Shown here piece after piece: positions 1 to 6,969 of a stretch of 8,451 nucleotides of DNA. The position numbers and the translations under genes are program-made. A model generated the notes under the pieces. It saw only the letters and a list, made by a program, of their open reading frames with translations. It did not search any database and was not told the origin of the DNA. The DNA comes from Chitinophagales bacterium (GTDB lineage Bacteria; Bacteroidota; Bacteroidia; Chitinophagales; UBA8649), in assembly GCA_016777395.1 (NCBI GenBank), contig JADHRO010000084.1, forward strand, positions 1 through 8,451, given 5' to 3'. The first letter of the stretch is position 1, and every line of letters begins with the position of its first letter.

Positions 1-630
1 GGCATAGAGCGAATACAACAAGCAGGAATTAAAGAGATAGCCGCTATTCATAGAGGCTTTTCATCATACAATACTTCAAAATATCGAAATGTGCCTAATT
101 GGGAGATTCCAATAGAGCTTAAAAGGCAAGCGCCTAATTTGCCCCTAATCTGCGACCCTAGTCACATTGGAGGGCGAAGAGAACTAATAGCACCGCTCGC
201 TCAACAAGCAGTTAACCTGCAGTTTGATGGCTTAATGATTGAAACCCATCTTGAGCCTCATAAAGCGTGGAGCGATGCGGAACAGCAAATCAGCCCCGAT
301 GCTTTAGGCCATTTGATAGCCTCATTAAGTACCTCACTTAAAGAAGCCAGCCAAGAAGATGAGTATCCTCGTTTAGATACTTATCGCCAAGAAATAGATC
401 GATTAGACAATTATATTTTGGAGTTATTAGCGGAAAGAATGAATATTGCAGGAGAAATTGGAAATTATAAAAAACAAGAAAGAATAGCGATTCATCAACC
501 CAAAAGATGGGCCGACACGGTAAAGAGAGCGCTTGAGCTGGGTGAAACCAATGGCCTAAGCAAGGCATTCATACTCGAACTCTTTCAAAAAATCCATAAG
601 GAAAGTATTGAAAGACAAGCAAAGAACTAA
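1..630 (+). CDS. Bifunctional DAHP synthase / chorismate mutase (AroQ class), 3' part
   Basis: The frame is open from base 1, so the true start lies upstream; a GTG at 91 falls inside the conserved region and is not a start. Of 209 visible residues, about 1-110 are the C-terminal half of a class I DAHP synthase barrel, which condenses PEP and erythrose-4-phosphate in the first shikimate step. Family signatures are IHRGFSSY (16-23), CDPSHIGGRR (51-60), ETH (81-83, metal-site region) and AWSDAEQ (89-95). After an acidic linker, residues 125-209 form an AroQ chorismate mutase helical domain (chorismate to prephenate). R129, R146 and K157 keep the spacing of E. coli R11, R28 and K39, and S202 and Q206 match S84 and Q88. 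This synthase-then-mutase fusion is known from Bacteroidota, where the mutase domain usually also mediates prephenate feedback inhibition; that is family knowledge, not seen here. The stop is followed by a strong hairpin. Confidence 0.93.
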   Translation, partial: GIERIQQAGIKEIAAIHRGFSSYNTSKYRNVPNWEIPIELKRQAPNLPLICDPSHIGGRRELIAPLAQQAVNLQFDGLMIETHLEPHKAWSDAEQQISPDALGHLIASLSTSLKEASQEDEYPRLDTYRQEIDRLDNYILELLAERMNIAGEIGNYKKQERIAIHQPKRWADTVKRALELGETNGLSKAFILELFQKIHKESIERQAKN

Positions 631-633
631 AAC

Positions 634-661
634 AAAAAGGCGCTCAAATGAGCGCCTTTTT
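634..661. terminator. Bidirectional intrinsic terminator between convergent genes
   Basis: A 13-base arm, AAAAAGGCGCTCA (634-646), is followed by two bases (AA) and its exact reverse complement TGAGCGCCTTTTT (649-661). The real loop is probably a few bases larger. The GC-rich core is flanked by A and T runs, so RNA from either strand gives a hairpin followed by a U tract. It lies 3 bp after the stop of the DAHP synthase/chorismate mutase gene and 29 bp after the porV stop on the other strand, so one element can terminate both. Confidence 0.88.
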
Positions 662-690
662 ATTTGTAACTGATCTAGTTTTAGCTCCTA

Positions 691-1905
691 TTAATTACTT
701 TGAGGAATAGCAGGAGCACTTGATGCACCACCGCTCTTATCAAAATCAAATAATAGCGTAAATCGCATCGTATTGTCGAGCGGATTCCGTTGCGCTGACG
801 TAGGAATTGTATAAGCAAAATTCATTTTAAAGACAGAGTATTTTAAACCTACACCAGCAGTAAGAAACTTACGCGCTCCTTTCGTTGGGTTCTCATAAAA
901 ATATCCAGCTCTAAGCATGAATAAATCATTGTAGGTATATTCTGCTCCAACCCCCACCGTAAATTCAGCTAATTCTTCTTGAAAGCCACCAGGAGCATCT
1001 GCAAATGAAGAAAATAATGCGCCAATGGAAGACTTTTCTTTATAATCTGCAATACCTGGTTCTCCATCATTGTCATAATCAGGATTCGGTGATCCGTCTT
1101 CTAAAAACTCTGAAACAGGTGTCGGGATGAGTAGCTTATTCACATCCGTGTAAATACCAAATTTATTGAACTCGTCAATTTCAATCTCAGCGCCAATACC
1201 AATAGCAAAATTTGCAGGAATAAAGTCCTTATTCAATGCATTTGCAGAATAAGACATCTTACTTCCTATATTGGTTAATGCCATTCCCCAATTGATTTTT
1301 GCACCCTCTAGTTTCTTTACATTTATCGGATTCGTGTGAAACATCGAAACATCTGCAGAAGCAGCTTGACTGACAAATCTATCTTGATCTGTAGAACCTA
1401 AATTTGAATTGATATAACGAAGGCCAATTGCTAAACCAAAACGATCAGTCAACGCGCGCGCATAGTTCAAATCAAAAGCCAACTCTACAGGTCGAACTGA
1501 ATTAAGTTCAGCCCCATTAATATCCGTAAACTGAATTTGTCCTAAGCTAAAATACCGAAGTGAGGTGGCAAGCGTTTGCTTTCTTTTAATGTTGTAATAA
1601 CCAACCAAGTCAGCCATGTAGACATCTGTAGCTATTCCTCGCAACCATGGTACAAAAGTAAGCGAAACACCAAAATCATGCTCCATAAAAGCCATTCGAG
1701 CTGAATTGGAAAAAACAGCATTGGCATCTGGACTTAAAGCCATACCAACATCTCCCATAGCTCCTGAACGACCATCTGGATTAACTCTTAAAAAGGGCAC
1801 AGCTGAGGTGATAACTAATGTGTCTACTCCTTGAAACTGCGCATAAACACTGCCACTTAATGCCATTATGCACATTACTAAAATTCCTGTTATTATTCTT
1901 TTCAT
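691..1905 (-). CDS. porV: T9SS outer-membrane protein PorV (LptO)
   Basis: A FadL-like outer-membrane beta-barrel of 404 residues, of usual family length. PorV binds the C-terminal sorting domain of T9SS substrates as they leave the SprA/Sov channel and carries them to the PorU-containing attachment complex. The ATG at 1903-1905 precedes a clear signal peptide, likely cut after SVYA (residue 22). Family landmarks are PDGRSGAMGD (43-52), the NSAR stretch near 66-69 (usually NPAK), the SSFADAPGGFQEE region, the RAGYFYENPTKGARKF region and the closing NPLDNTMRFTLLF strand. A loop at 276-287 (D276, D278, D280, G281, D287) has the spacing of an EF-hand calcium loop. The gene starts 22 bp after the porU stop, so the two are very likely co-transcribed with porU first. 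PorV paralogues (PorQ and others) share the fold, but the motifs and the porU neighbour favour PorV. Confidence 0.93.
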   Translation of the reverse strand: MKRIITGILVMCIMALSGSVYAQFQGVDTLVITSAVPFLRVNPDGRSGAMGDVGMALSPDANAVFSNSARMAFMEHDFGVSLTFVPWLRGIATDVYMADLVGYYNIKRKQTLATSLRYFSLGQIQFTDINGAELNSVRPVELAFDLNYARALTDRFGLAIGLRYINSNLGSTDQDRFVSQAASADVSMFHTNPINVKKLEGAKINWGMALTNIGSKMSYSANALNKDFIPANFAIGIGAEIEIDEFNKFGIYTDVNKLLIPTPVSEFLEDGSPNPDYDNDGEPGIADYKEKSSIGALFSSFADAPGGFQEELAEFTVGVGAEYTYNDLFMLRAGYFYENPTKGARKFLTAGVGLKYSVFKMNFAYTIPTSAQRNPLDNTMRFTLLFDFDKSGGASSAPAIPQSN

Positions 1906-1927
1906 ACCTTGTTAATGGACCTTAAAA

Positions 1928-4900
1928 TTATCGTAAAATTACCAATTTTTCAAACTCTTGGGCACTATATCCATTTTCGCCTTGAACATTTACCTTATAT
2001 ATGTATACTCCCCTACCGATTGTATCACCAAAATCATCTAAGCCATTCCAAGTGATTTGTTCTGGATTAACTCGGTATCCATCACTCATTACATTTTGCT
2101 GAATAGTTTTAACTAAACGCCCAGAAACCGTAAATATTTGAATTTGGACATCCAAAAATTCTCCGGGTCTATTATGTTCAAAAATGAAAGAAGTATTTGT
2201 CGTAAATGGGTTAGGGTAATTAAAAACATTTTGCAAGGCCATTTCAGCAGATAAGGCCACGACAAATTCAGTATATCCTTCCCCTGGATTGTTATTGACA
2301 TCCCAGGCTTTTACCCGCACACTGTAACGACCTTCTTCAAGGTTATTAAACGGATACTCAATATTTCCACGAGTAAAGTCGTCCAATTTAGCACTGTAGT
2401 AATCATTTAACATATACTGTTGTTGGGTGTTTTCATTCAACAGGCCTATAATATCATGTCCAACACCATTACCTACCGTATTTATTCCACTTTCATCACT
2501 TAGATTAACTAATAGTAAAGGATTTTCATCGCTCAAACCACCAAATGCGAAGGTACTATCGTTGATAAATACTTCTACATCCGGTCCATCATCATCGGCT
2601 AGAATACTATCAGAAGTTCCTCCCACAATAAAATCATAAGTAAAGCCATGAGCATCTACTCCATCTGCGGTATTTGCGGCATAATATGAAATCTTGCCCT
2701 TGTCAAATGCATAGTTGATATCCTTAGGGACTATAAACTCAAAACTAAACTTACCCCCAACAACACTCGCCTTCCCTTTGAACAAAATATTATTTTGTAA
2801 ATCAAAGTTTGCTTGTTGACTTTCTTGGTCTTGCCCCTTGGTTTGGTATACGCCCAGTTTGTCATAAACAGATGGATATACTATCCCATTAAAACCCGAA
2901 AGAAGCGTGCCGTTATTTTGCACTTCCCCTTCAATGATAACTCTGCTCAGTGCCTTTAAGGTATCTATTTGGGTAATCGGTAAGCCATTAATTTTAGTGG
3001 TAACGACATTTTGTTCTGGATAAGCCAGTGTAAGAGCTGGATCGCCCAACAAAACAAACTTCCTATTATTTTCACTAGCTGCAGCTCCATTTTTAGCTTC
3101 CAACAATATTTCTCCCACCGTCGGTTTTCGGCCTTGATATTCCTGAAACAGGTAATCTAAGACCCGACTATTCATATCAAAATTTTGGAATGCAAAAACT
3201 AAACGTGTTGTGGTAATAAGCGCCACAGCTCCCCCATCGCTATTAGTGATTAGGTTTTCTCCGGCAGAATGAAAATCAACATCATCGTATGGACTAAAAT
3301 CACAAGTAGCCGTAATAAACAATGGTAAATTGTCTTTATTCTTTAAGTTGCGAATATCCTCAATGTTAAAAACTCTTTCCTGTGCCCAGTTTTTTGGCCC
3401 ACCATGACCCGTATAATTCATCAAGAAACAGCCTGTGCGAAGACGTCGTAATATGGCATCATTTACATCTGGGTACCTATCTCCTCCAGCTGCATTTTGT
3501 TGCGCATAAGCATCTAAATATATTTTTTCAATATTGTACTTATCTATATCCTCAATACTGGATAAAGCCGTTAATTGTTCTACTTGACCAAAGTGCAAAT
3601 TGTTGTCTTCATCATCTGCGACGAAACTGAGGATATTTCTCCAGTCCCCCATGGTGTTGCGAGTATTGTAGTTAATGATTTTATCGACTACCCCGTTTGC
3701 TTCCGTAATATCATCCACGGGTATACGCCCCACTGCAATATCTACTTTGTTAGGATTTCCTATATTGGTAATATCCTCCCCTTCAGAATCATCTAAAAAA
3801 GCGATATAGTCATCGGTACAGTATGATGAAATCGCTGAAAAACTCTCTTGACTTTGATAGGTAGGTATTAAATTTTGATTGCCTGAAATTCTATCCTTAT
3901 AATCAAAAGAAGCATCCCCCATCAACAAAGCATACTTGGGAGAATTCAGGAAGTTGGTCGATCTGTCGTAAAACATTTTCAAAAAATCTCGAATCGCCGT
4001 TAAATCTTGCTCTCCCGAAGAAAACTCATTATATATCTTTTCTATATCCACTACCGCAACGCTTAAACCTTCATCTCGGTGATAATCTGCTAATCGATTT
4101 GCAGCGCCAAACATACTAGCCGGTGTAATAATAAACATGTCAAGCTGGGGTAAACCATGTAAATTTTGATTGGCTATGGGCTCACCATAAGCAGGTGCTG
4201 GAAAGTTTGAAAGCCCCGTATTGACTGCAACAAATTCTCGCAATGAATCGGTAGCAACGCTAAATTCGTATTGTCCTCCGTTTAGGTTGCCATTTATTTC
4301 TACGACTTCAGTGCCACGAGTAACTTCCCAGACTTCAGTGTTTGTATTGGCACCATTAAGCTGAAAACGAGTAACATTCCCTGCGCCGATATTGTCTATT
4401 GAACGAAATGATAAGAATGGACCAGCTAAATTTAAATTGGATTTCGCTATGACTTCCATATAATCCAAAAACCCGTTGGATTGAGGATCATTATTGTTGA
4501 ATGTAATTTCAAAAGCATTGCTGGCACTTAAATTAACCTCGCGAGATACTTTATTCGCATTGCCTGCACTTGGAAAATCTCCTCCAGAAGTTATTGGGAC
4601 CGTGGTATTAAACAATTGTACCCCATTATTTTTCAAGGTGAAAATAGAAGAACCTGCATATGAAGTCGCAGCGTATCGAATATTTATTTGAGCAGGCTCA
4701 GATGCTATAATACTTGGTATTGAAATATTTACATCTTGGATATTGTTGAAACTGCTCAACCTTTCCCCATACCATTCTCTCCCTGAACCCATGGTCGTTG
4801 CAAGTTGAGAATAAATTAAATTGTAGGTCTCCTCCTCAAAGAAAGTTCTAAAATCATATGCAGACGATGTAAGGTTTGCACCTGAGGAATTGGCACGCAA

Positions 4901-5758
4901 AGGCAATTGCAAACCAGACCCAGCATCTAATGTGAAAAAATAACCCGATTGATCGGTATAAATATTGACAATATGACTCCAATCTCCAGCAGAGGTATCG
5001 TATTTCCAAACATGCGGACCTTTCCCGTAAAATAGTATGTAATCCCCATTTTCCCATTGACCATTATTGTTTTGATCAATAATCTTTAATGGAATTTCCT
5101 CAAGGTCATCAGTTCGGTATGAGCTATTGGCCTCTGGCAAAATACCCATGGCTTGACCAAAAACCCCTACCTGAGAAAAACTGAAGGCAGAATTACTCAG
5201 GCCATTTGTTTGTAAAAAAGGGAAATCAATCTTGTATACCCCATCACTAGGGACAGAGATTTTGTGCCAAAAACCATTGTTCAAGACACTTTCTGTTTTT
5301 GTCGATTTTAATCTTTTGAACGCTGGAGTTAACTTACTCGATAATTCGACTTTAAACGAAACAAGTTTTTCTATCAATCCTGTACCTGAATTTCTTCTTA
5401 GTGGAATTCCACTAATTGAAATACTGGATTTTTTTTGCGCTATCCCTATTGCGGTTTGCAATTGAACTTGCTGCTTTAACTTTTGACGGTTTGAAAACTC
5501 TCCTGTGTAGGGTTCAAATTTAAGATCGCTTAACTCCGCAGTGTAATTTTGATTTGGGACATCTAGGGAAATATGATAGTTCGGTATAAATCCTGTTTGC
5601 TCTTGGAAAAAAGCTTCTTTAAAACTTTCCTGGGTTTGGCCCGTCAATGGATTGGTCATTGGGGTATCCCACATCAAACTTACTTCAATTACCTGAGCAG
5701 TTAGCAGCGAGGGAATGCTAAGAAAACATATGAATAATAACAGAAACCTTCGGAGCAT
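1928..5758 (-). CDS. porU: T9SS sortase PorU, gingipain-like C25 cysteine protease
   Basis: PorU is the surface transpeptidase of the T9SS attachment complex (PorU, PorV, PorQ, PorZ): it cleaves the sorting domain from exported proteins and joins them to anionic LPS. The ATG at 5758 gives 1276 residues. An in-frame TTG at 5779 would add seven, but the ATG places RR directly before the hydrophobic core of a signal peptide cut near LLTA/Q (21/22). Residues 22 to about 530 are a long beta-rich N-terminal region. The peptidase C25 domain spans about 538-900, with D540 in its opening strand, GDASFDYKDR around D615, GRIPVDD from 677, the catalytic His in NYTGHGG (H785) and the catalytic Cys in TATCDFSPYDD (C819). 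The His-Cys spacing of 34 matches gingipains. An immunoglobulin-like stretch follows, then a T9SS-type C-terminal domain from about 1178 (YPNPF, SGRLVK, WNG, GVYIYKV). Length is close to family members. It is divergent from the PorP/SprF-gldJ pair and lies just upstream of porV. Confidence 0.95.
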   Translation of the reverse strand: MLRRFLLLFICFLSIPSLLTAQVIEVSLMWDTPMTNPLTGQTQESFKEAFFQEQTGFIPNYHISLDVPNQNYTAELSDLKFEPYTGEFSNRQKLKQQVQLQTAIGIAQKKSSISISGIPLRRNSGTGLIEKLVSFKVELSSKLTPAFKRLKSTKTESVLNNGFWHKISVPSDGVYKIDFPFLQTNGLSNSAFSFSQVGVFGQAMGILPEANSSYRTDDLEEIPLKIIDQNNNGQWENGDYILFYGKGPHVWKYDTSAGDWSHIVNIYTDQSGYFFTLDAGSGLQLPLRANSSGANLTSSAYDFRTFFEEETYNLIYSQLATTMGSGREWYGERLSSFNNIQDVNISIPSIIASEPAQINIRYAATSYAGSSIFTLKNNGVQLFNTTVPITSGGDFPSAGNANKVSREVNLSASNAFEITFNNNDPQSNGFLDYMEVIAKSNLNLAGPFLSFRSIDNIGAGNVTRFQLNGANTNTEVWEVTRGTEVVEINGNLNGGQYEFSVATDSLREFVAVNTGLSNFPAPAYGEPIANQNLHGLPQLDMFIITPASMFGAANRLADYHRDEGLSVAVVDIEKIYNEFSSGEQDLTAIRDFLKMFYDRSTNFLNSPKYALLMGDASFDYKDRISGNQNLIPTYQSQESFSAISSYCTDDYIAFLDDSEGEDITNIGNPNKVDIAVGRIPVDDITEANGVVDKIINYNTRNTMGDWRNILSFVADDEDNNLHFGQVEQLTALSSIEDIDKYNIEKIYLDAYAQQNAAGGDRYPDVNDAILRRLRTGCFLMNYTGHGGPKNWAQERVFNIEDIRNLKNKDNLPLFITATCDFSPYDDVDFHSAGENLITNSDGGAVALITTTRLVFAFQNFDMNSRVLDYLFQEYQGRKPTVGEILLEAKNGAAASENNRKFVLLGDPALTLAYPEQNVVTTKINGLPITQIDTLKALSRVIIEGEVQNNGTLLSGFNGIVYPSVYDKLGVYQTKGQDQESQQANFDLQNNILFKGKASVVGGKFSFEFIVPKDINYAFDKGKISYYAANTADGVDAHGFTYDFIVGGTSDSILADDDGPDVEVFINDSTFAFGGLSDENPLLLVNLSDESGINTVGNGVGHDIIGLLNENTQQQYMLNDYYSAKLDDFTRGNIEYPFNNLEEGRYSVRVKAWDVNNNPGEGYTEFVVALSAEMALQNVFNYPNPFTTNTSFIFEHNRPGEFLDVQIQIFTVSGRLVKTIQQNVMSDGYRVNPEQITWNGLDDFGDTIGRGVYIYKVNVQGENGYSAQEFEKLVILR

Positions 5759-5772
5759 CGCGCTAAGATAAT

Positions 5773-5813
5773 AGTTCAAACTTTAACAAAATTGCCTGTG
5801 TGAAAGTTCAAAC
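5773..5813. repeat. 9-bp direct repeat AGTTCAAAC in the divergent promoter region
   Basis: AGTTCAAAC occurs at 5773-5781 and again at 5805-5813, 32 bp apart start to start, about three helical turns. Both copies lie just upstream of porU. On the minus strand each reads GTTTGAACT and so contains the TTTG core used in Bacteroidota promoters. The pair may be the two promoter elements of porU, two regulator half-sites, or chance in AT-rich DNA. Confidence 0.4.
5777..5812 (-). promoter_or_regulatory. Candidate Bacteroidota-type promoter for porU-porV
   Basis: Read on the minus strand, TTTG at 5812-5809 could be the -33 element and AAAGTTTG at 5784-5777 a -7 element (consensus TAnnTTTG, one mismatch). 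The spacer is 24 bp, slightly longer than the usual 17-23. If real, transcription would begin near 5771, downstream of the alternative TTG start and about 12 bases before the ATG at 5758, supporting the ATG. The match is weak. Confidence 0.25.
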
Positions 5814-5852
5814 GGAATTAATATGTCAATATTGCACCATAAAAATAAATAC

Positions 5853-5884
5853 TTTGATAATTTTACACTCCATTTACACGTTTG
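5853..5884 (+). promoter_or_regulatory. Candidate Bacteroidota-type promoter for the PorP/SprF gene and gldJ
   Basis: TTTG at 5853-5856 and CACGTTTG at 5877-5884 resemble the -33 TTTG and -7 TAnnTTTG elements of Bacteroidota housekeeping promoters. The -7 box has one mismatch and the 20-bp spacer is within the usual range. It would place the start of transcription near 5890, giving a leader of about 20 bases before the TTG start codon at 5913. No equally good candidate is visible in the 46 bp before gldJ, so this promoter may serve both genes. Confidence 0.35.
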
Positions 5885-5912
5885 ATATTAACTACATTAA
5901 AGTCAAATTGAA

Positions 5913-6923
5913 TTGAAGTTTATAAAACTAGTAATAGCGCTTATTTTAATTGTCCCAACTTTAACTTTTGCTCAACAAGTTGAATTTAGTCAATTTTACG
6001 CTGCACCCTTGCATCTCAACAATGCCTTAGCTGGTATATCTTACGGTCCACGTGTGGGTATAAATTATAGAAACCAATGGCCCGAATTGGGTGATGGTCC
6101 GGGAGGAGGATTTACGACTTATGCATTAAGTTATGACCAGCATATTGAAAAATTGCATGGAGGAATAGGGGTAATGATGACTTCTGATCGTATAGCCAAT
6201 GACAAAATCGTTCAGAATAGCCTAAGTGCGATGTACTCCTTTCAAATTCGAGCAAGCAAGAAATTTGGCGTTAAGATAGGACTTGGAGGAAGCTACAATC
6301 ACCGTTATATTAATTGGAATGATTTGTTGTTTTTCGACCAAATTGATCCATTAAGCGGTTTTTTTCAAAGTATTGGAGTTCCCAATTCTACCAATGAAGT
6401 TCCTCCTGGAAATTTCAATAAACATTCTTTCAATGCCAATGCAGGCATCGTATTTTTTTCCAAAAACTATTATGGAGGAATAGCCGCTCACAACTTGGTA
6501 CCTGAATCAGATTATTTTGGAGATAAAACCAATCGCTCCCGTTTAGCATTAAATGGAGGAGCCTTTTATCATTTTGGCAGAACTTACCAGAAAAAATTCT
6601 GGTTGTCGCCACAAGTTTTGTACGTGCATCAAAACAATTTCAATCAAATTAGCGTAGGTAGTTTAATAGGATATGATTTTTTCTATACTGGAATATGGGT
6701 GCGACATACTATTACTAATATGGATGCCGTTATAAGTGGGGTAGGATTTAAAAAAGGAATTTTACGATTCGGGTATAGTTTTGACATTAATGTGTCTCCT
6801 TTAAGAGGAACGGCAGGGTCTCATGAGTTCTCATTTGTCTTTAATTTTACTAAAGAAGAAAGCTCATTAAATCCTAAATCTGTTCAAGGGATTTTATCTT
6901 GTCCATATTATTTAGATTTTTAA
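5913..6923 (+). CDS. PorP/SprF-family T9SS outer-membrane protein
   Basis: An outer-membrane barrel-type protein of 336 residues in the PorP/SprF family. Members either support the core secretion machine (P. gingivalis PorP, encoded beside porK) or assist export of a particular large adhesin (SprF with SprB). The start is TTG: the frame has a stop at 5898-5900, no ATG or GTG lies between that stop and 5913, and the TTG opens a good signal peptide (KFIK, hydrophobic core, cut near TFA/QQ at 20/21). The mature N-terminus carries the family signature EFSQFYAAPLHLNNALAG (about residues 24-41; the usual form has NPA where this has NNA), then NYRNQWP, SYDQ and YYGGIAAHNL; the rest alternates like beta-strands. 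It ends in a short tail, SCPYYLDF, comparable to the Cys-Pro endings of relatives. It is divergent from porU and 46 bp upstream of gldJ. No adhesin partner lies in the window, so which PorP/SprF paralogue this is stays open. Confidence 0.88.
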   Translation: MKFIKLVIALILIVPTLTFAQQVEFSQFYAAPLHLNNALAGISYGPRVGINYRNQWPELGDGPGGGFTTYALSYDQHIEKLHGGIGVMMTSDRIANDKIVQNSLSAMYSFQIRASKKFGVKIGLGGSYNHRYINWNDLLFFDQIDPLSGFFQSIGVPNSTNEVPPGNFNKHSFNANAGIVFFSKNYYGGIAAHNLVPESDYFGDKTNRSRLALNGGAFYHFGRTYQKKFWLSPQVLYVHQNNFNQISVGSLIGYDFFYTGIWVRHTITNMDAVISGVGFKKGILRFGYSFDINVSPLRGTAGSHEFSFVFNFTKEESSLNPKSVQGILSCPYYLDF

Positions 6924-6969
6924 AAAATTAGTTATAAATTAGCGTACTTGTATAAAAACAACCAAAATA

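Noticed and set aside
338..568. 76-codon minus-strand open frame inside the DAHP synthase/chorismate mutase gene
   Set aside because: It lies wholly opposite conserved chorismate mutase codons and its product shows no recognisable domain; it is an antisense shadow.
5429..5436. Run of eight T (A on the coding strand) near the N-terminus of porU, considered as a phase-variation tract
   Set aside because: The frame is intact, the tract encodes ordinary Lys codons, and runs of 7-8 A or T recur in this AT-rich window (for example at 6359-6365 and 6453-6459).
2113..5465. Several short open frames (60-82 codons) on either strand inside porU
   Set aside because: All overlap the continuous, family-consistent PorU frame, lack plausible starts or promoters, and show no protein features.
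6430..6612. 60-codon minus-strand open frame inside the PorP/SprF gene
   Set aside because: It is opposite conserved barrel codons and has no features of its own.
6924..6969. AT-rich 46-bp gap before gldJ with AAATTAG repeated at 6925-6931 and 6936-6942, considered as a promoter or operator
   Set aside because: No good TAnnTTTG element with a spaced TTTG is present, there is no hairpin, and short repeats are expected in such AT-rich DNA; read-through from the PorP/SprF gene is the simpler reading.
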